From: Bacteroidales bacterium UBA3382
GTDB lineage: Bacteria > Bacteroidota > Bacteroidia > Bacteroidales > UBA932
Reading direction: 5' to 3'
DNA: 19,273 nt
Assembly: GCA_002358965.1 (NCBI GenBank)
Contig: DEPW01000007.1
Coordinates: 11,718-30,990 of the forward strand
The notes below the pieces were generated by a model, which saw only the letters and a program-made list of their open reading frames with translations, was not told the origin of the DNA and did not search any database. The position numbers and the translations under genes were made by a program. Positions 7,446 to 15,530 of this stretch are shown one piece after another. The first letter of the stretch is position 1; the number at the start of each line of letters is the position of its first letter.

Positions 7446-8990
7446 ATGAGTACGACACTTATCATCCTCCTTACTGCCGTAGTTGCGGCTGTCCTGACCT
7501 TATGCATCTATTTCTTCGTAAGAAACATCATCTTGAAAAGCAAAAAGGAACAGATACTTGTCGAAGCCGAAAAGGAAGGAGAAAACATCAAGAAGGAGAA
7601 AATCATCCAGGCAAAAGAGAAATTCCTCCAGCTCAAGACAGAGCACGAGCATTTCATCAACGAGAAGAATTCCCAGATCCAGCAAATGGAAAACAAGCTC
7701 AAACAGCGGGAGCTCTCTTTGAACCAGCAGGCCTCCGAACTCGGAAAGAAGAACAAGGAAATCGAGGCTCTCAAGGAAAGCCTGAAAACGCAGACCGAGC
7801 TTGTAAACAAAAAATCCGAGGAATATGACAGGCTGCGCAACGATGTAATCGTCCAGATCGAAACCCTTGCGGGCATGTCTGCCGCAGAAGCCAAAAACCA
7901 GTTGATGGAAAGCATGAAAGCCGAGGCAAGGACTGAAGCCCTCTCCTACATCAACGATGTGATGGATGAAGCGCGCCTCACCGCCTCCAAAGAAGCAAAA
8001 CGAATAGTAATCAACACCATACAGAGGACTGCCTCCGAAACCGCCATCGAAAACGCCGTGACAGTCTTCCACATCGACAGCGACGAAATCAAAGGCCGCA
8101 TCATCGGAAGGGAAGGCAGGAACATCAGGGCTCTGGAAGCAGCCACCGGCGTTGAAATAGTAGTGGACGATACTCCGGAAGCCATATTGCTTTCAGCATT
8201 CGACCCTGTCCGGCGGGAAGTGGCAAGGCTTGCCCTCCACCAACTGGTGATTGACGGACGAATACATCCGGCCCGCATCGAAGAAGTAGTGGCCAAAGTC
8301 CAGAAACAGCTCGAGGACGAGATAATGGAAACAGGAAAGAGGACATGCATAGACCTTGGAATACACGGTCTGCATATCGAGCTTGTAAAACTTATAGGCC
8401 GCATGAAATACCGTTCCTCATACGGCCAGAACCTATTGCAGCACTCCCGCGAAGTGGCCAATATCTGCGCCACAATGGCTTCGGAGCTCGGACTGAACCC
8501 CAAAGCTGCAAAAAGGGCCGGTCTGCTGCATGATATCGGAAAGGTTTCCGACGAAGATCCCGAATTGCCTCATGCCATCCTGGGAATGAGACTTGCCGAA
8601 AAATACAAAGAGAAGCCGGAAATCTGCAATGCGATAGGTGCGCACCACGAAGAGGTCGAAATGACATCATTGATAGCCCCTCTGGTCCTCGTAGGAGACG
8701 CCATTTCCGGTGCAAGGCCAGGAGCGCGCAGGGAAGTGATCGAATCCTATATCAAGAGGCTTAAAGGCATGGAAGACATAGCGCAGTCTTTCAACGGAGT
8801 AACCAAGAGCTATGCAATCCAGGCAGGACGCGAGCTCAGGGTAATCGTCGGAGCCGATCATGTTTCGGACAAAGAAGCCGAAAACATCTCGTTGGAGATA
8901 GCCAAGAAGATTCAGGACGAGATGGTTTACCCGGGACAAGTGAAGATCACGGTCATCAGGGAAACGAGATCCGTGGCTTTCGCGAAATAA
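7446..8990 (+). CDS. rny: ribonuclease Y
   Basis: Membrane-anchored endoribonuclease that starts mRNA decay. The 514 residues follow the family layout. One N-terminal membrane helix (about 5-26) comes first, then a long Lys/Glu/Gln-rich coiled coil (about 30-150). A KH RNA-binding domain holds GRIIGREGRNIRALE at about 217-231. An HD metal-phosphohydrolase domain has His333 in HSREVAN and the HD pair 362-363 in LLHDIGK. The C-terminal tail closes with VKITVIRETRSVAFAK. Length is standard. No clear -7 box is seen in the 79 bases between the upstream terminator and the start, so its promoter is unresolved. It converges on the EamA gene. Confidence 0.96.
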   Translation: MSTTLIILLTAVVAAVLTLCIYFFVRNIILKSKKEQILVEAEKEGENIKKEKIIQAKEKFLQLKTEHEHFINEKNSQIQQMENKLKQRELSLNQQASELGKKNKEIEALKESLKTQTELVNKKSEEYDRLRNDVIVQIETLAGMSAAEAKNQLMESMKAEARTEALSYINDVMDEARLTASKEAKRIVINTIQRTASETAIENAVTVFHIDSDEIKGRIIGREGRNIRALEAATGVEIVVDDTPEAILLSAFDPVRREVARLALHQLVIDGRIHPARIEEVVAKVQKQLEDEIMETGKRTCIDLGIHGLHIELVKLIGRMKYRSSYGQNLLQHSREVANICATMASELGLNPKAAKRAGLLHDIGKVSDEDPELPHAILGMRLAEKYKEKPEICNAIGAHHEEVEMTSLIAPLVLVGDAISGARPGARREVIESYIKRLKGMEDIAQSFNGVTKSYAIQAGRELRVIVGADHVSDKEAENISLEIAKKIQDEMVYPGQVKITVIRETRSVAFAK

Positions 8991-9026
8991 TCCCCCGGCA
9001 GAGAAAGAGACACACAAAGCAGCACG

Positions 9027-9077
9027 CACGCCGGCACCTTGCAACGCTATATGGCAAGGTGCCGGCGTGTCTGTTTT
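9027..9077 (+). terminator. strong hairpin terminator between convergent rny and EamA genes
   Basis: A perfect 16-bp GC-rich stem (9027-9042 with 9054-9069) with an 11-base loop is followed by TCTGTTTT on the + strand, terminating rny. On the - strand the following bases are only moderately T-rich (GCTTTGTGTGTCTCTTTC), so it may work in both directions but less well leftward. Confidence 0.8.
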
Positions 9078-9082
9078 CCCGA

Positions 9083-9997
9083 TTAAGCGACTTCAGGCGT
9101 TCGAGCGCCCTGTCTCTTCTTTGATGGGTTTCCGCTTAATATTATGATGATCACGGCAATCAGTATTATCGCCATTCCGATTGCCGATTTCCATGTAAGA
9201 GACTCGTTGAAGACTATGAGGCCTACTATCACGGCAGTGACAGGTTCCATGGCTCCCAATACGGAGGCCCGTACCGAACCTATGTTCTTGATGGAAACGA
9301 TCAGTGTCTGATTGGATACTATCGTACAGACAAAGGCGAGCAGCAACAGGTTCACTATGTCGGAAGGACCGTTCAACGGCTGTATGCCGTGTCCGAATAT
9401 GAACGAATTCAGAATCAGGAACACATCCCCTATCAGGAACACATAGAATGTGAGTTTGAGCCCTTTCAGGTTCTTTATTCTCGAAGACACATTGATGGAA
9501 ACCATGTATGAAGCATAGCCCAGACCTGAAATGATGGCTACCGCCACTCCTGCAAAAGTCACATCGGTACTGCCTTTTTGCAAAGACAGCAGCACTACCC
9601 CGGCAACTGCCATGAATATGGCCAGTATCTTCGCGAATGATGACTTTTCATGGAAAAACAGCATCATGATCATCGTTGTCAGGATAGGGTAAGTGAAGTG
9701 AAGTATCGTGGCAAGCCCGCTGCCGAGGAAATCATACGCCCACAACAGGAACATGGACGATATGTCATAAAATATAGCTACCAGCACGAGCAGCGGTATA
9801 TCCTCTTTGGAAACCCTGAATGACTCCTTCCTTATCAGCATCAGTATGGCAATGAACAGAGCCGCCAGGGAAAAACGGTAACATATCAGGGAATCCATCG
9901 GAAGCCCGCCGTTAAGCACCGGCAGTGTGAACAATGGAATCAGACCGAAACTTATTGAAGAAGCCAGACCATTGGCTACACCTTTGAACATGGACAT
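9083..9997 (-). CDS. EamA-family (DMT superfamily) transporter
   Basis: Inner-membrane drug/metabolite transporter-type protein of 304 residues with about ten hydrophobic segments. They are arranged as two EamA repeats (about residues 5-135 and 150-290). The second repeat shows the typical LGAMEPVTAVIVGLIVFNESLTW. Family members export amino acids, nucleosides or other metabolites; the substrate here is unknown. It is the last gene of a leftward block, 12 bases after a lipoprotein gene. Unusually for Bacteroidetes, a full AGGAGG lies 8 bases before the ATG at 9997, which supports that start over the second Met. Its link to the upstream barrel/lipoprotein genes is only positional. Confidence 0.88.
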   Translation of the reverse strand: MSMFKGVANGLASSISFGLIPLFTLPVLNGGLPMDSLICYRFSLAALFIAILMLIRKESFRVSKEDIPLLVLVAIFYDISSMFLLWAYDFLGSGLATILHFTYPILTTMIMMLFFHEKSSFAKILAIFMAVAGVVLLSLQKGSTDVTFAGVAVAIISGLGYASYMVSINVSSRIKNLKGLKLTFYVFLIGDVFLILNSFIFGHGIQPLNGPSDIVNLLLLAFVCTIVSNQTLIVSIKNIGSVRASVLGAMEPVTAVIVGLIVFNESLTWKSAIGMAIILIAVIIIILSGNPSKKRQGARTPEVA

Positions 9998-10005
9998 GGA
10001 AACCG

Positions 10006-10011
10006 CCTCCT
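10006..10011 (-). promoter_or_regulatory. strong Shine-Dalgarno AGGAGG for the EamA gene
   Basis: AGGAGG is read leftward from 10011 to 10006, 8 bases before the ATG at 9997, and overlaps the TAG stop of the preceding lipoprotein gene. Other starts in the window lack such a site, so this gene may be translated unusually well or re-initiated by terminating ribosomes. Confidence 0.6.
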
Positions 10012-10849
10012 AATAATATTCATAATGCAACTCGTTCCACATGCCGTTGTAAGAGACATAGGCATGCAGTATATTCCTTTGAGATTCGTTCATGTCGAAA
10101 AAATAAGTCTCACCGGACAATTCATTTCCCGGCAATGTGGTCAGTACGATATAGAAACCTCCCTTGTACATGTGTATGTCGGGATTCGAACAGCCTTTTA
10201 CCGCAAACGGCAGCGGAGTATACCTGTTGGCGTATTCGAAATATGTCACATTGACAGGCTTGTCGACCCTTATCTCGACTAAGCCTACCCCGTCTGCGGC
10301 ATCCCGCGCATCACGGTACGACCCGGAAGCGTACTCTATCACATAATCCTGCACCATAGGGTCATCCGACGGGAGATGCCTTACAAGATATTCGCCTTCG
10401 ACAGCGATATCGTTGTCATAGCCTTGGACTTTCATTACGGCCGAGAACGAAACGGTCCATGAATTATTTCCCGAATACTTCATGACATATTCGAAATCAT
10501 CGGTATAGTCATTGGTAACCGTCCATTCGGCCCCGTCTTCATACAGGGCTTTGCCGCCGGTATCGTAATTCAGCGAGCCTATTTCAAGCACATTGCCGTC
10601 AATGAAAGTGCTCATGCCTCCGAAAAAATACACATAAAGAGCCTCTTTGTTGGCGGGATTCGAGACCGTATCCACAATATCGAGCCGCACGGCACGGGAA
10701 AGAGCCTCCACCCCGTTATAAAAGAACAGGTCCCTGGTTTCATTATAGAAATGCTCCTCCATGAAATTGTCTGGAAGGGCATACTCTGCGCTGCACGAAT
10801 ACAGCACCGGCAGCATGCAAAGGGTCGATATGATAATCTGTTTCTTCAT
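10010..10849 (-). CDS. lipoprotein of the duplicated barrel/lipoprotein module, copy 2
   Basis: A 279-residue protein of no recognised family. It begins with a lipoprotein signal, MKKQIIIS to LYSC, giving the acylated Cys19. The rest is polar and beta-rich with many Tyr and Asp, fitting a periplasm-facing or outer-membrane lipoprotein. It is clearly related to the lipoprotein at 11449-12249. Shared features are an early EYALP/QYSFP motif, VEALSRAV versus LEGLSYAV, LNYDTGGKALYEDGAEW versus LFDTRGTDILEEGAVW, and a C-terminus around YNGMW versus YHNGIW. It starts 4 bases after the stop of its partner barrel gene and is followed after 12 bases by the EamA gene. Function is unknown. Confidence 0.8.
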   Translation of the reverse strand: MKKQIIISTLCMLPVLYSCSAEYALPDNFMEEHFYNETRDLFFYNGVEALSRAVRLDIVDTVSNPANKEALYVYFFGGMSTFIDGNVLEIGSLNYDTGGKALYEDGAEWTVTNDYTDDFEYVMKYSGNNSWTVSFSAVMKVQGYDNDIAVEGEYLVRHLPSDDPMVQDYVIEYASGSYRDARDAADGVGLVEIRVDKPVNVTYFEYANRYTPLPFAVKGCSNPDIHMYKGGFYIVLTTLPGNELSGETYFFDMNESQRNILHAYVSYNGMWNELHYEYY

Positions 10850-10853
10850 TTTT

Positions 10854-11459
10854 TTAGAATTTTACGCTTATGCCGATATTTCCCCCGTTATAGACCGAAC
10901 CGAAATCGAGTTCAAGAAAACCGCTCACCTTCTTTCCTACCGAAATTCCGAAAGGGCAGGTCTGAAAGGCGAAACCTGTATAGAGTGTCGACGGATTCTT
11001 ACCGTACATCATATTCATTCCCGCATAGACATCCGCATACAGCCGGACCCATTCCTTGTTGAGAAAATGGAAACGGACACCGGCCAATACCGAAACCACC
11101 CCGTGCGTCCAACGGGAAGAAGCCTGAATGTGCGAATAATTGTTTTCGAAGTCCGTATGGAAGAACGCCGTCCCTACATTTCCTCCTACGGAAAGCCAGT
11201 CATTGAGGAAACGGCTGTATGAAAGCGAGACCATTCCGCTCGTTCTGATATCCTGCGGATCTCCGAGATTGGATATGAGGAAAGAATGGATCGAGTTGTC
11301 GTAACCGCCCAAATAAGTGAATTGGTAGGACATGGATACGATACCGCCGTATGAAACCCTTATCTCATTGTCTCCCTTTCGGTTCTGGGCCATCGAAGCA
11401 ATGGGAGCGAGTGCCATCAGGGCCAATACCAGACATGATCTTAATACTTTACCACGCAT
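10854..11459 (-). CDS. small outer-membrane beta-barrel protein, copy 2 of the module
   Basis: Predicted outer-membrane barrel of 201 residues. It has a signal peptide ending near APIASMAQ, alternating polar/hydrophobic strands, and a C-terminal Phe as in BAM substrates. It is homologous to the protein at 12252-12866; both contain a WVRLY strand, FQTxPFGxSVGKxxSGF, an acidic L-x-x-G and a C-terminal GIS..F strand. The ATG at 11459 gives the best signal peptide and an 11-base overlap with the preceding lipoprotein gene. An alternative ATG at 11477 adds six residues and lengthens the overlap to 29 bases. Partner and function are unknown; the tight packing suggests it works with the lipoprotein downstream. 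Confidence 0.78.
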   Translation of the reverse strand: MRGKVLRSCLVLALMALAPIASMAQNRKGDNEIRVSYGGIVSMSYQFTYLGGYDNSIHSFLISNLGDPQDIRTSGMVSLSYSRFLNDWLSVGGNVGTAFFHTDFENNYSHIQASSRWTHGVVSVLAGVRFHFLNKEWVRLYADVYAGMNMMYGKNPSTLYTGFAFQTCPFGISVGKKVSGFLELDFGSVYNGGNIGISVKF

Positions 11460-12249
11460 AACTGTTCCAAATACCATTATGATAAAACCTTACTATATGT
11501 TCGTTCTTGCTTGCCGCGCTCAAGTCGGCATAGTATACTTGCTCGACGAAACCGTCCAGGCCGTCTACATCTGCCGTTATGGTAAGCGCTCCGTTGTACA
11601 GCGATATCGAATTATCTCCGGCACGGCTGACGACTACCGCCGACACGGGATCTTCGATATAGGCCTCTATTTCGCCTTTATGCCAATCCTCATATTCGAT
11701 GCGGTCCTCGATTTTACCGCTGCCGCTACGGTAGACAAATTCCATTTCTTCATAGGAAGTGACCTCTGAGGCGCTTATCACAAAATCGAAGGTCAGCGAC
11801 TTGGGGGCATAGAAAGACGATTCGAAGTCAGGGATATCGCCTGTCACGCGCCATCTGTTCCCTCCAAGACACTCCATCCGGTATCCGTAAGCGTCATTCC
11901 CGGCGAGCCTTGCCGACCATACGGCGCCTTCTTCCAGAATGTCAGTGCCCCGGGTATCGAACAATATGCCGTTTATCTTCAATGAGCTCTCATCCGGCGC
12001 TTCTATGTCGATACCGTAAAATACCGTGTTCATAAAGTAATTCCTCATCGCTTCGTCTTCGATGGCGTTGATTTTCTGCCATTTCACAGCATAAGACAGA
12101 CCTTCGAGGGAGTTTAGGAAGATACTGTTGCGGCATTCGTCCCATATGCTCTTGAAACGCTCGTCAAGCGGAAACGAATACTGCATCGTCATGCACGAAA
12201 CCATGGCACATGCACAAACAGACATCAATATGTTACGGACAACTTTCAT
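11449..12249 (-). CDS. lipoprotein of the duplicated barrel/lipoprotein module, copy 1
   Basis: A 266-residue protein of no recognised family. The signal MKVVRNILMS to MVSC leads to an acylated Cys19, so it should be an envelope lipoprotein. The mature part is acidic and beta-rich, with LEGLSYAVKWQKI near the start and NGIWNSYAW at the end. It is a paralogue of the lipoprotein at 10010-10849 by aligned blocks along the whole length. The ATG at 12249 lies 2 bases after the stop of the upstream barrel gene. An in-frame TTG at 12255 was rejected because it adds only two residues. It may form a pair with the barrel encoded just upstream (inference). Confidence 0.8.
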   Translation of the reverse strand: MKVVRNILMSVCACAMVSCMTMQYSFPLDERFKSIWDECRNSIFLNSLEGLSYAVKWQKINAIEDEAMRNYFMNTVFYGIDIEAPDESSLKINGILFDTRGTDILEEGAVWSARLAGNDAYGYRMECLGGNRWRVTGDIPDFESSFYAPKSLTFDFVISASEVTSYEEMEFVYRSGSGKIEDRIEYEDWHKGEIEAYIEDPVSAVVVSRAGDNSISLYNGALTITADVDGLDGFVEQVYYADLSAASKNEHIVRFYHNGIWNSYAW

Positions 12250-12251
12250 AA

Positions 12252-12866
12252 TCAAAACCTATAGCTTATCCCGGCACTCGCTCCTATCATGGAAGTCCCT
12301 GCTTCCAATTGCACAAAGCCGCTGAGGCGTTTTCCGACCGACACCCCGAACGGCACTGTCTGGAAAAGGAGCCTGCCTGAAACAAGACTCTCTCCAGTCA
12401 GATATCTGCGGCTATCGTCCACCACCACCCCTCCGCCGAGAGCGACATTGGAATACAGCCTCACCCACGGACGGTCGAGATAGACGAACTTTAAATCAAA
12501 ATAGAAATCGTAAACCTGCATGATACACGAATAGCGGCTTTCCTCGTATGTGTTCGCGTCCATTATCGTACCGTAATCTGCGGTAACGGCGGTCTTTACG
12601 CCGACTGCCATCCAGTTCAAGGGATAATAATGGTATGAAAACGAAAACACGCCTATGTTCTTGAGATTGTACAGGAAGTCGGCATTGCCGAGATAGTGGC
12701 CAAGCGAATTCTTGTCAAAGTCGGTTATGAAATGATCCGCATACGAAAAAGCTTCACTGGCACCTCCTCCATACGAAAGCGCTACCTCATGGAGCTTCTT
12801 CCCGTCATCGGCATGGGCAAGAGATGGCAGAAGGGACAGCAGGACAACCACAAAATACTTCTTCAT
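12252..12866 (-). CDS. small outer-membrane beta-barrel protein, copy 1 of the module
   Basis: Predicted 204-residue outer-membrane barrel. It has a clean signal peptide MKKYFVVVLLSLLPSLAHA, then amphipathic strands rich in Tyr, Phe and Gly, and a final SYRF strand with C-terminal Phe. It shares WVRLYS, FQTVPFGVSVGKRLSGF and the last two strands with the protein at 10854-11459. It opens the tandem barrel-lipoprotein-barrel-lipoprotein array. The gap to the upstream nucleotidase gene is 76 bases with no terminator and only a one-mismatch -7 box (TGTGTTTG). Read-through from upstream or a weak local promoter are therefore both possible. Function is unknown. Confidence 0.8.
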   Translation of the reverse strand: MKKYFVVVLLSLLPSLAHADDGKKLHEVALSYGGGASEAFSYADHFITDFDKNSLGHYLGNADFLYNLKNIGVFSFSYHYYPLNWMAVGVKTAVTADYGTIMDANTYEESRYSCIMQVYDFYFDLKFVYLDRPWVRLYSNVALGGGVVVDDSRRYLTGESLVSGRLLFQTVPFGVSVGKRLSGFVQLEAGTSMIGASAGISYRF

Positions 12867-12942
12867 ATACTATGACGCCTTTAATCTTCAAACACAGTCA
12901 AGATGCCGCACCGTTGCCTTTCGTTGCATCATGGACGGAAAA

Positions 12943-14706
12943 TCATTCAAAAACCAGGTCGAAATCCGCATCTATGGCCTTTTCGATCCCTTCCGGGATG
13001 AAACGCCAGCTTCCATGGACACTGTCCTCCCCTATGGAGGCCGGTATGCTGCCTCGGTTTTTCAGATAATCGTACAGAATTACTCTGATCTCGGGATAAC
13101 GCTCCACTACCCTTTCGTCAATCCTGTCAGTATCGATGCCCGCAGCTTCCAGTATGCCGCCTCCGCCACTGGCCCGATATGAAGTCATTGCGACATTGTA
13201 GGAGGAGTCCGGATGGAAATCCCTGCCATCCGCCATGGAAAGTATCGTCACTTTGTTTCCGTAAGGTTCGGTGACATCCACCGTATAGTCTATCCCGGCT
13301 GCGGAATCGAAGTTGTAAGTCCTGTTCAGGAAAGAATACGACTTCGCCCCGGTCCTTTTGTCCGGACTGTCGGAAACAGCCAGCACATGCAGGCCGTCAG
13401 GGTTTTCTCCTGAAATAAGCACTTGCGCCTGGGCGTCCGTTACCGTATTGACCCACTTGTCATACGAATACTCCAGGGCGGCTTTTATCTCCTCACCGGT
13501 CATTCGCACGACAAACAACTGATTTTCAAATGGGTATATCGTAAACAGGTCTTTGTACAATATGGCCCCCCGAGAGATATGCCCGTCGTAAGTAAGAGGT
13601 GCCGCAAACGAAATCTCCGCAGGGACACACGACAGTTGCAACTCATGCAGCAGGTCGGTATACAAAGCCTTGCCTTTCAATGCATCCCGGGTATCGAAGC
13701 CTGATTCCGCCACCCCGGTTTCCTGCATGGTAAAGGCTTCGACCGCATCGAATTCGGGTTTGAGATATTCGAGATACTCTTCGTCGTAAGCCGCCGAAGA
13801 CATCGGAACGAGCGCACCGTAAAGCCGCTTGGAGACTATTTTCCCGTCTCTTACCGTCACTTCCGCGACTGCATGGCCGACTTCGCGGCAATGGCTTCCT
13901 GAATTGACGAGCACGGACACAAGCGAATCCCTGCCTTCGACAGTACGGTATTCCTCTATGACGGCCGACTTGTGATCATGGGCGCAAAATACGAAATCCA
14001 CCCCTTCCAATGTACGGAGTGCCGCAAGGGCCTGGTTCTCGACAACGGCAGGATCACCGTCACCGGTCCCGGTATGCATTGCGGCTATCACTATCTGCGG
14101 ACGCTCTTTTTTGATTACCCTGTCTACCAGTTCCTGCGCACCGGGAAGTATGGACTCGAATTCCATTCCGCTCCACAGCGACGGCGTCAGCCAGTGCCGT
14201 ATGTTAGGATTGGTGAAACCTATCACCGCCACTTTCAGCCCCCCTCGTTCGAATACCGCATATTCCTGGAAATAGGCTTTTCCCGTCCGGGTGTCTATGG
14301 CATTGGCCGCAAGGAAAGGCATCGGAAATTCCCTGACCATCCTGTCATAAACGGCATGTCCTGTCTCGATATCGTGATTCCCTACGACGGCAGCATCATA
14401 CTCCATGTATTCGGCAGCCTTCACATAGATATGTTCCGAAACGGTATCCACATAATTGTAATAATACGCGGCATTGTCACCCTGGAGGATATCCCCCACA
14501 TCTATCAGCAAGACATTGTCTTCGCCGTATTTTTCCCTTTCGCCGCCGACATAGGCCGCAACTTTGGAGAGTTCGTAATACTTTCCATGCACATCGTTTG
14601 TCGAGAAGACATCCAGCCTGTAGGTGCCGTCCTCCGGAACATCGGAACAAGCCCAAAACGACAGGGCCGAAATGAGGCAAACTGCTTTAAGAACAATCTT
14701 TTCCAT
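12943..14706 (-). CDS. lipoprotein 5'-nucleotidase / metallophosphatase
   Basis: Probable envelope enzyme that removes phosphate from nucleotides (UshA/5'-nucleotidase family) for nucleoside and phosphate salvage. The 587 residues begin with a lipoprotein-type signal to Cys20 (SFWACSDVPED). The metallophosphatase domain shows DVH at 38-40, GD at 71-72, GNHD at 109-112, His209 in AAMHTGTGDG and HDH at 241-243. The C-terminal substrate-binding domain has FENQLFVVRMTGEEIK and SYRASGGGG, as usual. The ATG at 14706 was chosen because the longer GTG reading frame overlaps the nitrilase gene and has no signal. It starts 4 bases after the nitrilase stop, so the two are an operon. Confidence 0.88.
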   Translation of the reverse strand: MEKIVLKAVCLISALSFWACSDVPEDGTYRLDVFSTNDVHGKYYELSKVAAYVGGEREKYGEDNVLLIDVGDILQGDNAAYYYNYVDTVSEHIYVKAAEYMEYDAAVVGNHDIETGHAVYDRMVREFPMPFLAANAIDTRTGKAYFQEYAVFERGGLKVAVIGFTNPNIRHWLTPSLWSGMEFESILPGAQELVDRVIKKERPQIVIAAMHTGTGDGDPAVVENQALAALRTLEGVDFVFCAHDHKSAVIEEYRTVEGRDSLVSVLVNSGSHCREVGHAVAEVTVRDGKIVSKRLYGALVPMSSAAYDEEYLEYLKPEFDAVEAFTMQETGVAESGFDTRDALKGKALYTDLLHELQLSCVPAEISFAAPLTYDGHISRGAILYKDLFTIYPFENQLFVVRMTGEEIKAALEYSYDKWVNTVTDAQAQVLISGENPDGLHVLAVSDSPDKRTGAKSYSFLNRTYNFDSAAGIDYTVDVTEPYGNKVTILSMADGRDFHPDSSYNVAMTSYRASGGGGILEAAGIDTDRIDERVVERYPEIRVILYDYLKNRGSIPASIGEDSVHGSWRFIPEGIEKAIDADFDLVFE

Positions 14707-14710
14707 ATAC

Positions 14711-15514
14711 TTATCTGTTTTCGACTGTAAAACGGTCGGCATCTTCCAAGACAGGAAAATACTCTCGGAAACTGTCAATCCACAATCTGTCCGGTTCGGC
14801 GATGATACAGTTGATGCCTTCATGCACGACACTCTGTCCCATCGGCCGTCCTTTAGGATCCACCGCTTCCGAACCTCCTCCGTAAACCGTAAGGGGATCG
14901 GAGCCGACGCGATTGCAGAAAAACATATAGCACTGGTTTTCCAGCGCTCTGGCTTTCGTCAACAGGCGGGATACATCCAAACGGGATGTCGGCCAGTTTG
15001 ATACATTGAGCATGATATCGTAATATTTTCCATCCGCTCCTTTCGTATTCCTGCTCCAAACCGGAAAACGCAAATCGTAACATATATTGAGGCACAACCT
15101 CCATCCGCAATAATCCACGACGGTCCGGGAACAGCCCGGCGTATAGAAACCCGCCTCGTCCCCCATAAACAGGTGACGCTTGTCGTAAGTGGCAGCGATT
15201 TCGCCTGACGGCAGTATGAAATAGCCTCTGTTGTAGCATTTCCCGTCTGCCACTACAGGAAGCGACGAATACATCGCCACCTTGTATTCGGCAGCCTTGC
15301 GCTTCATCCACTCCAAAGAGACATTGTCTTTTTCAGGTCCTAACAGTTCAGGGGACATGGCATATCCTGTCGAAAAGCATTCCGGCATCAGCACCAGGTC
15401 GTTCCGCCCTATCCCGCCGCTTGAGAGCAAACCTGAAATCACGGCATCGTTCTGCGCAAGATTGGCGCTTACATCGCCCCAGAGTATATTGGATTCAATC
15501 AGTACTATTTTCAT
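14711..15514 (-). CDS. nitrilase-superfamily amidase, omega-amidase (YafV/NIT2) type
   Basis: Cytoplasmic C-N hydrolase of 267 residues with the complete Glu-Lys-Cys triad: Glu45 in LMPECFSTGY, Lys112 in YDKRHLF and Cys145 in NICYDLRFP, plus Glu120. These motifs and the length match the omega-amidase group, which hydrolyses 2-oxoglutaramate and 2-oxosuccinamate formed by transamination of glutamine, asparagine or methionine-salvage intermediates. Substrate is inferred from the family. There is no signal peptide, unlike its neighbours. It sits 16 bases after the GH97-like gene and 4 bases before the nucleotidase, so the mixed operon may be only a shared transcript rather than one pathway. Confidence 0.88.
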   Translation of the reverse strand: MKIVLIESNILWGDVSANLAQNDAVISGLLSSGGIGRNDLVLMPECFSTGYAMSPELLGPEKDNVSLEWMKRKAAEYKVAMYSSLPVVADGKCYNRGYFILPSGEIAATYDKRHLFMGDEAGFYTPGCSRTVVDYCGWRLCLNICYDLRFPVWSRNTKGADGKYYDIMLNVSNWPTSRLDVSRLLTKARALENQCYMFFCNRVGSDPLTVYGGGSEAVDPKGRPMGQSVVHEGINCIIAEPDRLWIDSFREYFPVLEDADRFTVENR

Positions 15515-15530
15515 TTCAACTAACTTTTAA

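Noticed and set aside
12867..12942. TGTGTTTG as a promoter for the duplicated module
   Set aside because: It differs from TAnnTTTG at the second, usually invariant position, and no spaced TTTG supports it; mentioned only as a possibility.
13972..14730. 252-codon + strand frame opposite the 5'-nucleotidase
   Set aside because: The nucleotidase motifs on the - strand are complete; the + strand product has no family features.
14707..14832. GTG-started extension of the nucleotidase
   Set aside because: It runs into the nitrilase gene and removes the N-terminal lipoprotein signal; the ATG at 14706 fits a 4-base operon gap.
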